Source: Oxytricha trifallax
Lineage: Eukaryota; Ciliophora; Spirotrichea; Sporadotrichida; Oxytrichidae
Length of the DNA: 64,000 nucleotides
NCBI GenBank assembly: GCA_000711775.1
Contig: ARYC01002002.1
Coordinates: 44,188 to 108,187, forward strand
Direction of reading: 5' to 3'
Shown here one piece after another: positions 10,340 to 23,140 of the stretch. The notes below the pieces were generated by a model. That model had not been told where the DNA came from, made no database searches, and saw only the letters and a list, made by a program, of their open reading frames with translations. Within the stretch, counting starts at the first letter, position 1. The number at the start of each line of letters is the position of its first letter. A program made the position numbers and the translations under genes.

Positions 10340-13300
10340 ATTTATATTTTCTTGCTAGTGTCTGACAATAATTGCAATCCCAATTAAACTCTAAATCCAA
10401 AGATAACTATATCAATCAATTTTACACACATTTAAGTTCTATAAGATTATGAGATTTTATTGTACAAAAGTTTTTGATTACTATTGCCATAATCAATAAT
10501 CTGTCTCTAATTATTATTTTGATTCAAAATCCATTCGATTTCGTCATCCTTTACACTGTCTCTAATTCCATTTGGCCTTTGATACCTATTAGTCTTTTCT
10601 TCTTCATTTTTGCCCAAATATGTAATATCAATACTTTGATTATTAAGAGTTTATTCATGTCCCTACAGCTAAGGGTGCAAAAATGATCCCAATCTAATAA
10701 CCTCATTATCGCCAGCATTATTTTGAGTTTAGTAATTTTAATTATACTATTTTCCAAGAATTTCTCTGTCAAATGGATTTAATAAATTAGGAGAATTTCC
10801 TCTCTTTAAGTTTATTATAACCTAATCTCCATCTTAAATGGCATTAGATCTTCTCTTCTTTTTCCTTGATTAAATTTCCCTTAATTTAAGAAGCTTTGAA
10901 TTAGCTGCACCCTCAGTAATTGAGAACTTAAACCTGCTGTCTATATGTTCAATAACTTCACTTTGAAATAGCACAGCCTTTTCCATTTGATTCAAGAAGT
11001 TAAACATATCACGAGCTTAATCAGCATTAATAGCTACAATTTCAGTTTATTATTCTTAATTCAGCATATTAGCGATAGTCATAATAGCTCTTTGCTTCTC
11101 GTGCCTCTTTTGTTCTTTGTTTTTTATGATAACACTTTTGATAATATCATTAAAGTTTGCCTTTTAGTTTTGAAGTCTTAACTTATTTAAAACCATAATT
11201 GCTGCATTCTTTAACTATTTGTTTAGCATGTTTCTCCTTTCATTTTTTTCTTCATTAGTTTTTAAATCATTGATAAAATATATTTATATATATATATATA
11301 GAATCAAGGGGTGTGGGGAGTACATAATCTAAAAAAACTTTTTCAACTCCTTATTTTTCATAGTATTCAATAAGTTAGTCCATTTCTTAATTAAGACTGC
11401 TAGTTTAATTCTTGTTTTTTATTTGCATAACTTAAATAAAAATGATTAAATACTTTTTCATATGGAAGGTTGAGCATTTGCACAGTTGTTACACATTTTA
11501 TTGGAATCTTTGTCTTTGAATTGAGCAAAAACAGATTATGGTTAATAACAGAACCTCTTCTCAAATATTCCAGAGGAAAGTCTTTGCCTTAAAATGTTGT
11601 GAATATTTATGCAAAGCCTTACTGAAGGATCATTAAATTTTTTGGGACTACTCCAGTATCTTGAATCAAAGACCATTTTTTAAAATTTTACTGCTCAAAA
11701 TTGAAAACCAAAGAGTTTCTGTCATCATCAGACAAGAAATCAAAATAAGGCACTTTTGTCAAACTTTGCATAATAAATACTAGCTAAGGATCGTTATAAA
11801 GTTTCATGTGTGACTTCATTTAAATAAGATAATAACTTTTAAAATTTGTTCATTAGGATTTCCAGCTTAGGGAACTTCTATATGATTTCTTTGAATTTAA
11901 CTTGAGATAGCTTAGCCAGGGTTGAATAGTTCTGAGAAAGAACTGATGTAGATCTTCTACAGTTATAAATTAAAGCTACTTCCTAAATGAAAGAATAAAT
12001 GATAATATTAAATTTATAAGATTGTCATTATTATGAAATTAAATTTATTATCCACTTTTAGATAGTAAAATAGTTCTGACTTTCATTTAATCAGATTTTT
12101 TCTCAAATTATCTTGGTGATAAATCGAAGGAATCTTCATCATTCCTTTATGAAAATTTATCAAATAATTTAACAAATGAATCCTATTTTTTCATCCCCTC
12201 TTTAAAAGTCCCTTAATTTTAATATAAATTTGTCAAACCTTTCTTTAGAGTCTTCTGTGTAGATAAATAATTACCTATTTATTTAGATTTTTGCATGTTA
12301 AGTGAGTTATCTCTTATTTTCTTCAGTAAATCTTGTCTAAATAACTATGATTATAGATTATTCTAATAATTTTTTCCCTAAGATTCATTTAATTAATAAG
12401 GGTTATTTTCTTCATGAAATTCATTGTTAATTCTTGTTGATGAGTCATTGTTTAAATTTATAGAAGTTATATTTTTCTTCTTAAATTCTGATTTTTTTAA
12501 CCTGTACTTATTCTAGCTTGATAAGCCGCATCTCTCAACAAAAAGCTCTCTTTAAGATGCATTTTATTTATCTACATTGGCATATATTTTAAACTTAGAT
12601 CTCTTGGACACTTTTACAAGATTTGCTTCATACATTTAATGTTGTTTCAAATCTTTTACGTCAAACCAATAATTCTTTTAATCACCAAACTTAAATAACA
12701 TTCCTCCCTCTCTTTAAAGTAGGGGATCTTCAGTCACATCTATTTGTATTGGGCTTATTAAATTTTAGTCTTAGATTGATATTTAAGATGATTTGTTAGT
12801 CTTATATAAATATAGTTCAATTTTAGATAATATCTCTCTAATAATAATTAATCAACATTCTTGTAAAGTATTTTCCATGTGAACTGAAAATAGTAAATAA
12901 CTTTAAAACTTAGTTTTCATCTTTTTATTGATCCTTAACCCACAAGTTCAAAATCTTTTAAAAAAAACATTATATAATAGAACTAGATAATTTAACATTA
13001 ATAATATCGATATAAATTTTTCTTTTTAATTATGTTAGTCGCTTAACCCTTGAATTAAGTTATTGCAAATCCTCCAGTTGTTTTATTTTTTATAATTTAA
13101 GATGGTTAGGATATAAAAGTAACTCGTTTGTAATCTTTCTTAAAGCTTGAATTTTTGCCATAATTTATGATAAATATTTATATATATATGATAGTTTCCT
13201 TTGGAGAGTCACTTATTTCTTTTTGAGATGAAGTGAACTACAAAAATTTCTTTCTTACAGATGGATTTTACTTGGGAGGACACTGTATATCTTATCTTGA

Positions 13301-14020
13301 TTAGAGCTTGTTTGAATATATTTGATCAAAATCAGAATTTATATGTGACATAAAATCTGAAACTGATGGGTACCAAAGATTTTATTTAGTTTGAACAGAA
13401 TTTTCATTTTATGAATCTAACAAAACAGATTATTCATTGCTGTTCAATCTGTCACTCTTATTAAGTTATTTTATGCTTTTTTTTAAGTTTATCTTATTCT
13501 ATGCAATTTACTATCTATTTTCATCTATTGAATCAAATCTTAGAGATGTATTAAGGGATTGTATCTAATTTTTCTGCTTGAAAACTCTTTAAGCTTTTTT
13601 AAGTTTCTCCAATCTCTTAAAAGGATTATCTTGCATGCTTTTTACTATTAGGATTTCTTGTTATTTTCTTTAGCCTCTTGGCACCTCATAAGGTCTCTTG
13701 GGTGAAGAGTTGGCATAAAACACTCGAAAATCATCATCAAAGTATTCTAGGGATTATCTTTAACTCAAAAAGTTTAGTTTTCTTTTATCATTTGGATTGA
13801 ATGGCTTGAGCAATTAAGTTGAAGAATCCATGTTATTAAAGGCTAATTAGCTTTAGCCATATGGATTATAATTAAGAGAAGTCTTAGCTTATATACTTTG
13901 ATTCTAAAAAATTGAATAATCAATAGATGAGTTAACACTTTAATTTTTCTATCTAGCGATAAGGTTTTTAGGAAATATTCTTTCATCTTTTTGGTATAGA
14001 ATACTAGAACGAGAACTCAT
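10340..14020 (-). CDS. Large hypothetical protein, intron-rich (approximate 3' end)
   Basis: Starts at ATG 14020-14018 with a Ser/Asn/Gln-rich N-terminal region (M-S-S-R-S-S-I-L-Y-Q, later Y-E-V-P-R-G-Q-R-K). Coding character continues leftward with frame changes at short introns. The part at 10420-11260 is clearest: a long charged helix (M-L-N-K-Q-L-K-N-A-A-I-M-V-L-N, then K-N-K-E-Q-K-R-H-E-K-Q-R-A) followed by an Asn/Gln-rich tail. Stop not fixed, because only TGA stops are available and the end is low complexity; it lies near 10340-10420. A (TA)n run at 11281-11300 falls in a probable intron. No family was recognised; the helical part suggests a structural or cytoskeletal role, which is inference only. 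Confidence 0.55.
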
Positions 14021-14114
14021 TTTATTTTTAATTTATTATATATTTCTATTTTTATTTAATATAATCTGCATATAATTTACATTTTGTATTTTAAAGAAAA
14101 ATTAAAAATTAATA

Positions 14115-14411
14115 TCACTTAAATTTATTGTTTTTCTCGAATTACTCCATTGCAGCAAGTACTTTTTTCCTTCTCTGAGCTAACTCTTCAATTTTGTTTG
14201 GCAATGAATAATCTTTACTAAAATTTTCAATTTCTTAGAATTTAAAAAGTTTGTCGCTTAAAGGCTCAGAATATTTATCTTTAATCATTGAAACGCTATT
14301 CTTTTTCTATTTTGAAATAAAATCCATAAGTTATTGATCAATTGGTCCATCTTTTTATTATCCATTTTTAGAATTCATTAAAGCAATATCTTTGTGAAAA
14401 AAGTGCGTCAT
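14115..14411 (-). CDS. Small hypothetical protein (98 aa)
   Basis: ATG at 14411-14409, TGA at 14117-14115, no intron needed. It starts M-T-H-F-F-H-K-D-I-A-L-M-N-S and ends in a helical basic segment (I-E-E-L-A-Q-R-R-K-K-V-L-A-A-M-E-Q-F). Seven TAA/TAG codons are used as Gln. It lies 59 bp upstream of a divergent AT-rich stretch and just downstream of the arginine kinase gene on the same strand. Family not recognised. Confidence 0.6.
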
Positions 14412-14469
14412 TGAAGATTTTTGCTTAAATAAAATGCGAAATAAATAACTAGGAATTAAACTTTAAATC

Positions 14470-15625
14470 TCAAAGTTCCTTCTCTCTCTTGATCATGGCC
14501 TTGACACCGTTGTACATATCTTGAACAAGATCGACCTCGCTATGGCCAAGTCTTCTCAAGTTTGAAATATCAAAGACACCATCATCAGTCTCGGTGTGCT
14601 CTCCGTGAGCTCCTCTAATTTGAACGTGATATCTATCGGCAATAGCTTGGAATTCGTCCTATTTCTTACCGAGCTTTGGTAATTTAATGTGGACTGAAGC
14701 TCTCATACCAGTTCCCAAGTTAGTTGGGCATGAAGTGATATAACCGAGATGGTCGTCATGAGCAAACTTAGCAACTTTTTCAATTTCAGTGACAGCTCTG
14801 GAGAGTCTTTCAAAAACTTCTCTGATGTCTGAGCCTTGTTGCATAGAAATAATTCTAAGTTGATCTTCTTCGTTAACCCAAACAAGGAAGGTTTTGTGTT
14901 CATTATGGAAAATACCTCTAGCCTCTGGCCATTCTCTCTCGAGGAAAGATGATTAGAGATACTTGTCTCCACCCTTGAATAAGAAATGATCTTCAACCAA
15001 TTGTTTCTTTTCCTCTGGGGTCATGCTTGCGAGGGAGTAGTATTTACCCTTAAGATCTCCAGTGAACTTAGAAAGAGCAGTGGTAATTTTGTTCTCAATT
15101 TCTAATCTTTAGTCTCTGGTAACAGCTGAGCCTAGTGGGTAATCAGCAAGATTTCTTCCAACTCTGATTCTAGTTGAGTTAATCATGGAATCTTCATCAG
15201 CAGGGAACTTAGGGCAGTTAAGTTTGGTGTAATCCATATCACTAACATGCTTGTCGGTCTTTCCATGTCCGTGGTACTTTTGGATGATTTTATCAAAAAG
15301 TGGTGCGAAGGCATAGTAAGATTCGTGAGAGCCAGCATAGACACCTACTCCTGATTCAGTCCACTTAGATCCTGAGAAGATAGCTTGCTTGAATGAGAAG
15401 CCATACTTGTCCTTCTTATCCTTTAATTGCTCCCAAACATCTCTTGTCAAACATTGACTCAAGATTGAGGTAGTTCCTGAGGGGAAATATGGGAACTCAG
15501 TGATGTCTTCTGGAGTTTGAAGGTGAGAGCCCATAAGGGTGCCCTTTGGATCGCAGGTGGCAATCTATATTAAAATATGAATCATTTTGTTGAGATATTA
15601 CCTAGGATGAGAAGTTAGAACCCAT
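14470..15625 (-). CDS. ATP:guanido phosphotransferase (arginine kinase-like)
   Basis: Complete gene of 372 aa: exon 1 at 15625-15602 (M-G-S-N-F-S-S-Q, the last codon TAG = Gln), a 37-bp GT-AG intron (15601-15565), exon 2 to TGA at 14472-14470. The N-terminal domain has the guanidino-specificity region ([15 protein letters not shown]). The C-terminal catalytic domain has [10 protein letters not shown], then the active-site Cys motif [15 protein letters not shown]. The C-P-T-N form is usual in arginine kinases; creatine kinases usually have C-P-S-N. It reversibly transfers phosphate between ATP and a guanidino compound as a cytosolic energy buffer. Length and motifs are normal for the family and no damage is seen. 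Codon use is GC-richer than in the neighbours, as in a highly expressed gene. Confidence 0.92.
15565..15601 (-). other. 37-bp GT-AG intron of the arginine kinase-like gene
   Basis: On the coding strand it begins GTAATATC and ends TAATATAG. Removing it joins the eight-residue first exon to [10 protein letters not shown] in frame. Confidence 0.85.
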
Positions 15626-15964
15626 GAGATTTTTCCTTTTTATTTAATAATTATTAATGCAAGAGTCAAATAAAATCAAAAGATATTTCTCTACACTCGA
15701 AGCAATTTATACGGTTATTTAAATTTGTATAGCAAACTTTTATTTACTTCCTTTTTCTATAAATCTAGACAATGTAATATATTCGTTTTAAAGAATGAAC
15801 TGGTGAATAAAAGTTACTAATTTACGATATTTATTTTCAATATATCTAAATAATTAGTTAATAGATGGACACTAATTTATTCTTAATTCTTGGCAAATGA
15901 GACCTTAATTTTGTTTAGATTTTATATTAGAGGACTTTCTTTAAACTTGAAGGATTAATAGAAT
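15626..15964. other. AT-rich spacer
   Basis: Upstream region of the arginine kinase-like gene and downstream region of the next reverse-strand gene. No coding or repeat structure was recognised. Confidence 0.4.
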
Positions 15965-16999
15965 TCAACTTGACGAAAGCAATGAATTTTTGTTTTATTG
16001 TTTAAGTTTATCGCAGCTATCACTATCTTTTCTTTGTTTCTACTTTTCCTCCATGCTCTCACAATAAAATTAAAACAATTCCTAATTGTTATCCTTGATT
16101 CCTTTTATAATTAAAACGTTGATTAAAACTTTCTCTTAAGTAAAAGTGAATTTGATTTTAGAGGCTAAAACTATAACACGCTAAATCGCTTTTGTTGGAG
16201 ATTTTGGTTATATTTGGAAATTAAAAGAGAAGGTTGTTCTCTTGATATACCTTCCACTTAAAGAAAATCCAATATCCTTTTTTCCACTTTTTCGAAATCG
16301 ATAGACTCTTGCAGTGGTAAACTGGCAAATTTAAAATATTCTATATAATGTAAATTTCTTCTTCTTTTGAAGAAGTAGAATCCAAACAAAAATGAATAAA
16401 AAGTGCTAATAAATGATGAATTATTTAGTAATTCTTCCAGTACCTTCTGAGCTTTACAAATCTATATTGAAGGACTAATCCACAGAACTCTTAAATTAAG
16501 AAACTAACTTAAGCGAAGCCATGCCATTTTTACAATGACTCTCTGAAGAATTTTGTAATCCCCTCTTATCAAAAGATAACAGTTGCATGTTTTGGCCATC
16601 AAATGTATTGACTTTTGGGCTACAAAATGTATTTGATATTGATGAAAGACTCTAGTCGATGTCTGGCTATGTTTCAAACCTCTACTTCCCCTCTTCTAGC
16701 TTCAAACTTTGTTAAGAGCACTCATCATCACTAAAGTAAAAATGGTTAAGATTATGCATTCATTAAAATCAAAATATTAATATTTGTGAAATTATTTAAA
16801 ATTGAGTCTTACCTGTTATCTAAGAGATCTATATTATTTTAAATGGTCACATTGTTTGCTTGTTCGTATTTTTAAATATTTAGGCAGTCTCTACCGCTAT
16901 TCTCATCACCCTCTTATTATAAAAATAATAATAAATCTGCAAGCAAGTCGTCAATTTTAGATTTTAAAGCAGATTCCTATTTATTGAGTCTATGTTGAT
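15965..16999 (-). CDS. Hypothetical protein (approximate 5' end)
   Basis: Coding-like on the reverse strand from about 16999 to TGA at 15967-15965, with an intron of about 80 bp starting GTAAGACTC near 16810. The first part is acidic and helical (L-K-S-K-I-D-D-L-L-A-D-L-L-L-F). The middle is Ser/Asn-rich (C-S-P-K-V-N-T-F-D-G-Q-N-M). The C-terminal part is basic (T-A-R-V-Y-R-F-R-K-S-G-K, then S-C-D-K-L-K-Q-Q-N-K-N-S). The start codon was not identified; the open frame reaches a possible acceptor (CATAG near 17000). No family was recognised. Confidence 0.5.
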
Positions 17000-17255
17000 A
17001 ATTAAAAATTAATTTCAAAAATAAGAGATATAAATAAATTTTATATATATATATCATAAATATTTTTAAAGCAAACAAATATAAATTTAATGCTGAATAG
17101 TTTATTATGATTTGTTTTGGGAATATGCCTAAGAACAAGCTGTTTAGAAATTTAAATATTGCATTTTTGTTGATTTTATATTTATGGAATTGTTTGAGAT
17201 TTGTGTGTTAAAGAGTGAGTATTGTGTTATTTATTAATGATTATATTATTATATA

Positions 17256-17918
17256 AGTTTTCGACCTACTGGTAAGTCGGTAACCAGCCCGACCAATTCC
17301 GGTACCCCGGAGGGTTCGAAACCGTAGTAGCACCTGGTTTTTCAGGATAAGTCTAGGATCTGAGGAGTTACTCAGAATACATCAGGCAAGGTATAGGGGG
17401 ACCACGCCAATAAAAAAATCGACCGAACTGAATTTAAGTCGTGTTTAAACTAAAGTTCCCACCATGTGCCTACCACAGGGAGTTACTGTCCTCTCAGGGG
17501 CCGTGGTGCTACGACTAGGGTCATGCCTGAGCCCATAATGAGTGTACTGTGCTTAGAAAGTGGGACCCTACATCCCAGAAAGAAAAAACTAAAGCATGGG
17601 TAAAATCAGCTGTGGATTTTCCTTGTGAGCTAACTAGCCGGGGTTTTTAGAAACAGAGAACTAAAGAGAGGACAAAAAAAAACAATCAGCCAAAAGAGAA
17701 TACAAAAAACATCCCCGGAGGGGGCAATTGGAAGTTGCATAAGACCAAGATAACCTGGGGTTTGGGCCAATGTAGAAATGCCCTTACTACAAAGCGCATG
17801 GGGATTCAGAAAGTCATGTTAGTCCGAGAGTACTTTGAAAGGTTTGATGTTAATTCATATAAAACGGTTGATAATCTCCCGTAAATTAAATTTGACGGCT
17901 AAAAACTAACTAACTAAC
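17256..17918 (+). mobile_element. tRNA-related SINE, 663 bp, with 14-bp target-site duplication
   Basis: A GC-rich block between perfect 14-bp direct repeats (TATATTATTATATA at 17242-17255 and 17919-17932). Near the 5' end there is a good pol III A box (TGGTAAGTCGG) and a near-perfect B box (GGTTCGAAACC) about 43 bp apart. The 3' end is a short tandem repeat, CTAACTAACTAAC. No long open frame or reverse-transcriptase motif was seen. This combination is diagnostic of a retroposed tRNA-derived SINE. It is long for a SINE, so part of the body may come from the 3' end of a partner LINE. It lies in the AT-rich spacer between two hypothetical genes. Confidence 0.82.
17270..17323 (+). promoter_or_regulatory. 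Internal pol III promoter (A and B boxes) of the SINE
   Basis: A box TGGTAAGTCGG at 17270-17280 and B box GGTTCGAAACC at 17313-17323 match the tRNA-type consensus and spacing. Confidence 0.7.
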
Positions 17919-18186
17919 TATATTATTATATATTTATGCCTTATTAATAATTTAAGGATCATCATCATAATTAAATTTAATGCATTATTTTATATTAATT
18001 CATCTTTAGAAATTACTATTAATAATTTCAACACAATTGTCACTCAATATATATTTTTAGAGAATTATAAGGAAATATTATCCGAAAAAAGCTATTTTAT
18101 TAAAATAAGTCTATAATAGTATTGCACAGTTTAAAAAATTTATTTGCTCATAATTTCATATTAGCCTTGCTTAATTGCTGTGGTAT

Positions 18187-21100
18187 TCATTTTAATTGAT
18201 ATATTATATAGAGATAATAATATATTTAGTATTCTCTAAGTCTTTGTTATAGATCCTAGTTATCTTATTGCTGCTGTTGCATCTGATTCTTGAGTTCATC
18301 TAGCTAGCTTGATAGTAATTTCTATAATTAATCATTAAATAAAAGTGAAACTTACATGAGTTATTTTAGAGGCTGTAAAATTTCCAGTTGATAGGTTGTT
18401 ATTGTTATCGCTATCGTCGAAATTTGATTCATTTAGTCTCTAATTAAAACTTGGTTTATTTGGAGTGGTGCTATCACTTCTGTCTCTGTTTATTATAATA
18501 TCGGTTGCTAATTTCCTTCTCAAAGGGGATTGCTACTTTAAAATTTCGGCAATTCTATCAGGACTGGACTCATTCTGTCTAAAATTGGCATAGTTTTAGT
18601 GAGGAGTCGCCATATTTACAACTCCGCCACTTAAATCAGACATTCTCAACCTTGCATTTAAATCTCTATTCATTGTGATTTAATCAGATTAGGGCATATA
18701 ACTAGTTTAATCTGCGAAATGAACTGATTTATTAGGAGAAACTCCATCACTGTTGTTGTTGAAAGGTGACACAAACTAAGGTAGATTCTATCTAAATTAT
18801 TAATAGTCCCCAAGTTTGTTACTATTCTATGATGGTCCTTGTGACTTTGACAAATCATGATTCTTAGTCATTTCTTCAGCTAATCTTAACAGTCGCTCTC
18901 TTTCTTTTGTGATTTAGTCCTTGTCATCATTCAAGATCTTTTAAAGTCTAATAGGAGAAGGCTGAACTTAGTTTCTATTGAATTCTGAAACATCTACTGG
19001 ATTCAAGCTTAAACTTTAATTCAAATTACTACCAGATGCAGTCTTGTTTGGTGTTATTACCTAGCCTGGAGTTCTTTCTTATAGCTTATTTATGACTCTT
19101 TCTTTATATTGTTCAGCTTTGTTGTACATATTAGCATTTAATAGTTCTACAAGTCTTTTGTTCTTTTCTTCTCTATCAGCTATAGTGGCTTCAAGATCTC
19201 TGATTGTTGTGACTAACTAATTGTTGTTTATTGATTGCTATTAAATTATGTTATTTAAAGACCCTATTTCCTCTTGTTTAGCTTAGAATGTTCTTCTTTG
19301 ATTTTCCAGTTCATAATGTTGTTCATCAAATCCTCTCTTTACGTTGTCATAATCGATATTTCTCAAAGATAATTGGCTTTCCACATCTCTTTTCTATCTC
19401 TCACTTTCTCTCAGCATGTCTTCATACTAATTAAACTTTTAGTTCCAGTTTTGCTTTTCATTTTCAAGATGCTGTTCTATATCTTTAATTTTATTTTGAA
19501 AGTGTTTAGAATCTTTATCAATGCTATAGACTTTACTCTGCTCTTGTTCTAGCTTGTCCTTGATGAGATTATTTTCATCGTTTAATTGGATTAATTTATC
19601 ATCCTTTTAGACATTCTTCTCATAGAGAATTGTGTTATCATACTTCAAATCATCATTCTCTTTTTGTTGCACATCTAAGTGATATTCAAGTGATTTAATT
19701 TTCTCATTTAATGAGAGCACTTAGATTCTTAAGTCTTAATTTTCTTATCTGACTTATTCAGCTTCGTTGTCGACTAATTTCTAACTGTCTATTTTCAAAT
19801 GAAGTTATCTTTCAAGGTCTTTAATATGATCTCTCTGTTGATCAATTAATAGCTCACACTCTGCTACATGGCTTTTAAGTTTATGAGTTTCTTCATCATT
19901 TCTTTACATAAGATGATTAGCTCCTTGCTTCAATCTATCATTCTCATGTTCTATATCATTGTTAATCTCAATGTGTCTTTTGACATCCATTTGTAGTTAG
20001 TGGTTTTCCCTACTTTTCATTTCTAATGACTCTTTTATGCCTTTCATATCTGATAGTGTCTTATGAACGTCTGATAGTAATCTGTAAGAATTCTCTTGCT
20101 CTTTCTATAAGGCTTCTCTCAACACCTCATTATCTCTTTGGTACATTAATACTTAAGAGTGAAGATCTTAAGACTTTTGTTATTGCTACTTTTAATTCAG
20201 CAATTCATATTCCTTCTCTCTTAGTTCCTATTCAATTTTCATTCTTCTTTGTCTCTCAGCTGATAATTCATGAGTATTTTAAAATGGCTTTTATTCACTT
20301 TGTCTAAGGTTTGGAGTTTAATAAGGATGAATTGAATTTTTTAATCTGAGAGGTGATGGTCTTCCTTCTTGGCTATGATTAGTATTTCTTTCAGCACTTT
20401 TTAGCAACTGGCGCTTATTTTGATCATTTAAAGTGGACATTTGAGATTTATCAACATCATTTCTCTTTCTTTTTATTGATTGCTGACCTACTGAATTTCC
20501 ACCAAAAGTAACTTGAGACTTTGATCTTCCACAATTTTATTCGTGTTCCTTGGATTCTTTAGGTTTCTTTTAGAGCTTTTATTTGGATCCTTCAGGAATA
20601 TCCTTGCCAAGAGCAACTATAAAGCTCCCACCAGCAACTAGTTATCTGACTTTCTTTTTTCTAAGTTATGGAATTTTGGTCGGTAGCTTTCTTAATCTAA
20701 AATCTCCTTAACCTAACTGACCAAATTGATTTTGACCCCAAGTATACACAAAACCTTGGTCATCTATTGCAGCTCCAAAAGAATCGTAAGACTTGCTTAA
20801 ACTAACGTCTACAAATCTCACATCTTAAAATTATAAATTAAATCTTCCATAAAGATTTTCTAAGGGCTTTAAAATACACCGAAGTCTCCACTTCCCCAGA
20901 CTAAAAGTTCATTTTGACTGGTGATTGCAACAGAAAATCCTCCAGCAATAATCTTTTCTACGGCAAACATATCAATAGTTTGAATTCTTATTGGTTATGA
21001 TGATTTTTATAAAGTCCCACTTGCCAACTCATACCTTTTGTTAGTACCCATACCAAAAACAGTTCCATGATTAGTCAAAACAAGTGTGTGTTTATAGCCA

Positions 21101-21877
21101 CAAGATACCTGAATTGTTTCTTCTGATATTCCTGTAACTAAGGCTGCTCTATCAACTGTATTTTTGAACTCTACACCAATGCCAAGTTATCCTTCACTGT
21201 TATCTCCAAAAGTATATAATTCTCCAGTTGAACTTACTACAGCCGTATGTTAATCGCCACAATCAACCTATCTGAAAGTTTTATTAGCTGAATCAGTGTG
21301 CAGTTTATGTGGTGCAAACATGAATTAATTGTAATTTATTGATCGCCCACACTATCCTTGCAAGTTACGACCCCATATATACACATCTCCAACACTGGTT
21401 AGTACGGCAGTATGAAAACCTCCACATGAAATTTATACTGGGTTTGTTTATAGTGAAACTAAATCAGAGATAAGTAGTGGTGCTGAAGAAAATTTAATAG
21501 CAGGATCATTCACTCCTAACTGGCCATCACTATTGCATCCAAATGAGAACACATATCCTTATTCTAGAAATAATGTTATAATTGTCATAATTCTTACTTG
21601 ATATGAAGGAAGTATGTGCTGAACCACATGACACTTATTGAATCAAAACTTCAAATGATAAACTTTTAGGCAAGTTAAAAATCTTTTTCCTATCTGGACC
21701 TTCTTAACCATGTCCAAGTTATCCCATCTCATCATTTCCCCATGAGAAAAACTCAGTGTAGCCTTAATTCATTGATATATTAGTGTTTTAGTTATAAGGA
21801 GCATTATTTTATTTTGAGACTGATTCTGGCATTGAATTATCTGTTGCTATTCTTCTGTTGGGAGTAAAGCCTCTCAT
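18187..21877 (-). CDS. RCC1-repeat protein with long coiled coil
   Basis: Starts at ATG 21877-21875; TGA at 18189-18187. The N-terminal third holds about six RCC1-type blades (S-W-G-N-D-E-M-G-Q-L-G-H-G, I-W-G-R-N-L-Q-G-Q-C-G, W-G-Q-N-Q-F-G-Q-L-G-Q-G, each near V-S-C-G-x-x-H-T) and should fold as a beta-propeller. A basic linker is followed by a coiled coil of several hundred residues (about 20300-19100), then a Ser/Asn/Pro-rich tail. Short introns with clean GT-AG ends: 21563-21596, 20824-20879 and 18322-18355. No kinase domain is present, so it is not a NEK8/NEK9 type. RCC1 propellers often bind chromatin, small GTPases or membranes; with the coiled coil, a basal body or cytoskeletal scaffold is plausible but inferred. 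Many Gln codons are TAA/TAG. Confidence 0.85.
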
Positions 21878-21989
21878 TTTATTATTAATTAATTTGAATA
21901 AAAACGGTAATATTAATTAAAATCACATTTCATTATTATAAATTACTATAAATATATTTAAGCATTTAATCTAGTGAAATTATTTAAAC

Positions 21990-22845
21990 ATGGAAATGCT
22001 TATTGAACGGGGAGGTATCCTGAAGAAAACCCGTGCTGAAAAATTAAAATAACTTCACATCATTTTGCCTAGTGAAGGAAAGAAAAAATAAAGTTCTATG
22101 AATTATCAGCAGGAAAGTCCGAATTATGACTCAGATAAAAATAGCAATAAATCAAATAACTCACAACTAAATTATTCTTAACATAGTGATGTGAGCTATG
22201 TTGGATAACATGACATATTCAAGTACTATTATTAATAATAAATTTAGATATTTATTAATAAAGTCAAAGAATTATTATAGTTTTAGGATAGTAGGCTTTA
22301 GATTCAGAAAAGAGATTTATGGACTATTTTTGAGGAGATTCAATAACTCCCTCCATAGCAGAGATGATTGGGCATCCAAATATATTAAGCTAAAAAAGTA
22401 CGAAAATAGAAAAGAAGCCTTAAGAAAAAAGGTTATTTTCATCAATGATTTCAAGTAGACAATAAAATAATAATATAAAAAGGTTCAAGGGAGTCTAAGA
22501 GTTACAATTAATTCATTTTCAATTATATTTTTACCAACTCATTTGAAAGAAGGCGCATAAAAAAACAAAAGATACGCATTGTTTTTCAGGAAAGCCTTAA
22601 AAGAAAAATCAGAAAAGAAAAAATCAACTGTTAATTTATTGGATGCCCTGAAATAAAAAGCCAAAAAATAAATTTTAGAACATTAGAAATCATTTGCAGT
22701 TGTAAGTAAAAAAAGCTTTTCTGCAAGCACTCAATAATTATATTATTATAATCCAAAAATCTGTTTATAAATGACTTTTCTGAGAATTTTATATATAGAT
22801 GACCAAAAGACAGGTTACATTTAATCCTCTTAAAATTTAAAATGA
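21990..22845 (+). CDS. Hypothetical basic protein, two exons
   Basis: ATG at 21990; a 25-bp GT-AG intron at 22223-22247; TGA at 22843-22845. The spliced frame is 276 aa and is exactly in phase. The N-terminal third is Asn/Ser/Gln-rich (N-Y-D-S-D-K-N-S-N-K-S-N-N-S). The rest is strongly basic with aromatic residues (F-R-F-R-K-E-I-Y-G-L-F-L-R-R-F, then L-K-E-K-S-E-K-K-K-S). Without the intron a TGA occurs at 22365-22367, which supports the splice. It is divergent from the RCC1-type gene, with only 112 bp between the two ATGs, so they probably share a promoter region. No family was recognised. Confidence 0.65.
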
Positions 22846-23140
22846 AAGAATGCATTAAAAGACAAGGACATCCATCAATATAAGTGATATAAAACCCCAT
22901 AGATCAATAAAAAGCGAGTATTTAAGTAAAAAAGAATTCTATTAAGATTTATAATTATTGATTGAATTGAATATAATTAGGCTAAAATCAAATTTACACA
23001 ATCTAATTTGATTATTTATAAGGACAATTAATTCAGCCAATAATTTTAATAATTACCCCAAACATTATTAAGTAACTCCAATAATAATTAATTCTTAATC
23101 TAATTGTTCTTAAATAAAATCCTTGTTCTTAATTTTATCT
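22846..23140. other. AT-rich spacer
   Basis: No gene or repeat structure was recognised. Confidence 0.4.

Noticed and set aside
10474-11181. Forward hydrophobic open frames (10474-10686, 10987-11181)
   Set aside because: They are antisense shadows of a reverse-strand charged helical protein that is open and natural in the ciliate code.
11281-11300. (TA)n run, and a similar one at 57871-57890, as regulatory or replication elements
   Set aside because: Simple low-complexity repeats in AT-rich DNA; no supporting structure.
17270-17323. A tRNA gene
   Set aside because: A and B boxes are present, but there is no acceptor-stem pairing, and the block is flanked by target duplications with a repeat tail; it is a SINE.
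20026-20307. Forward open frame of 93 residues
   Set aside because: Antisense to the coiled coil of the RCC1-type gene.
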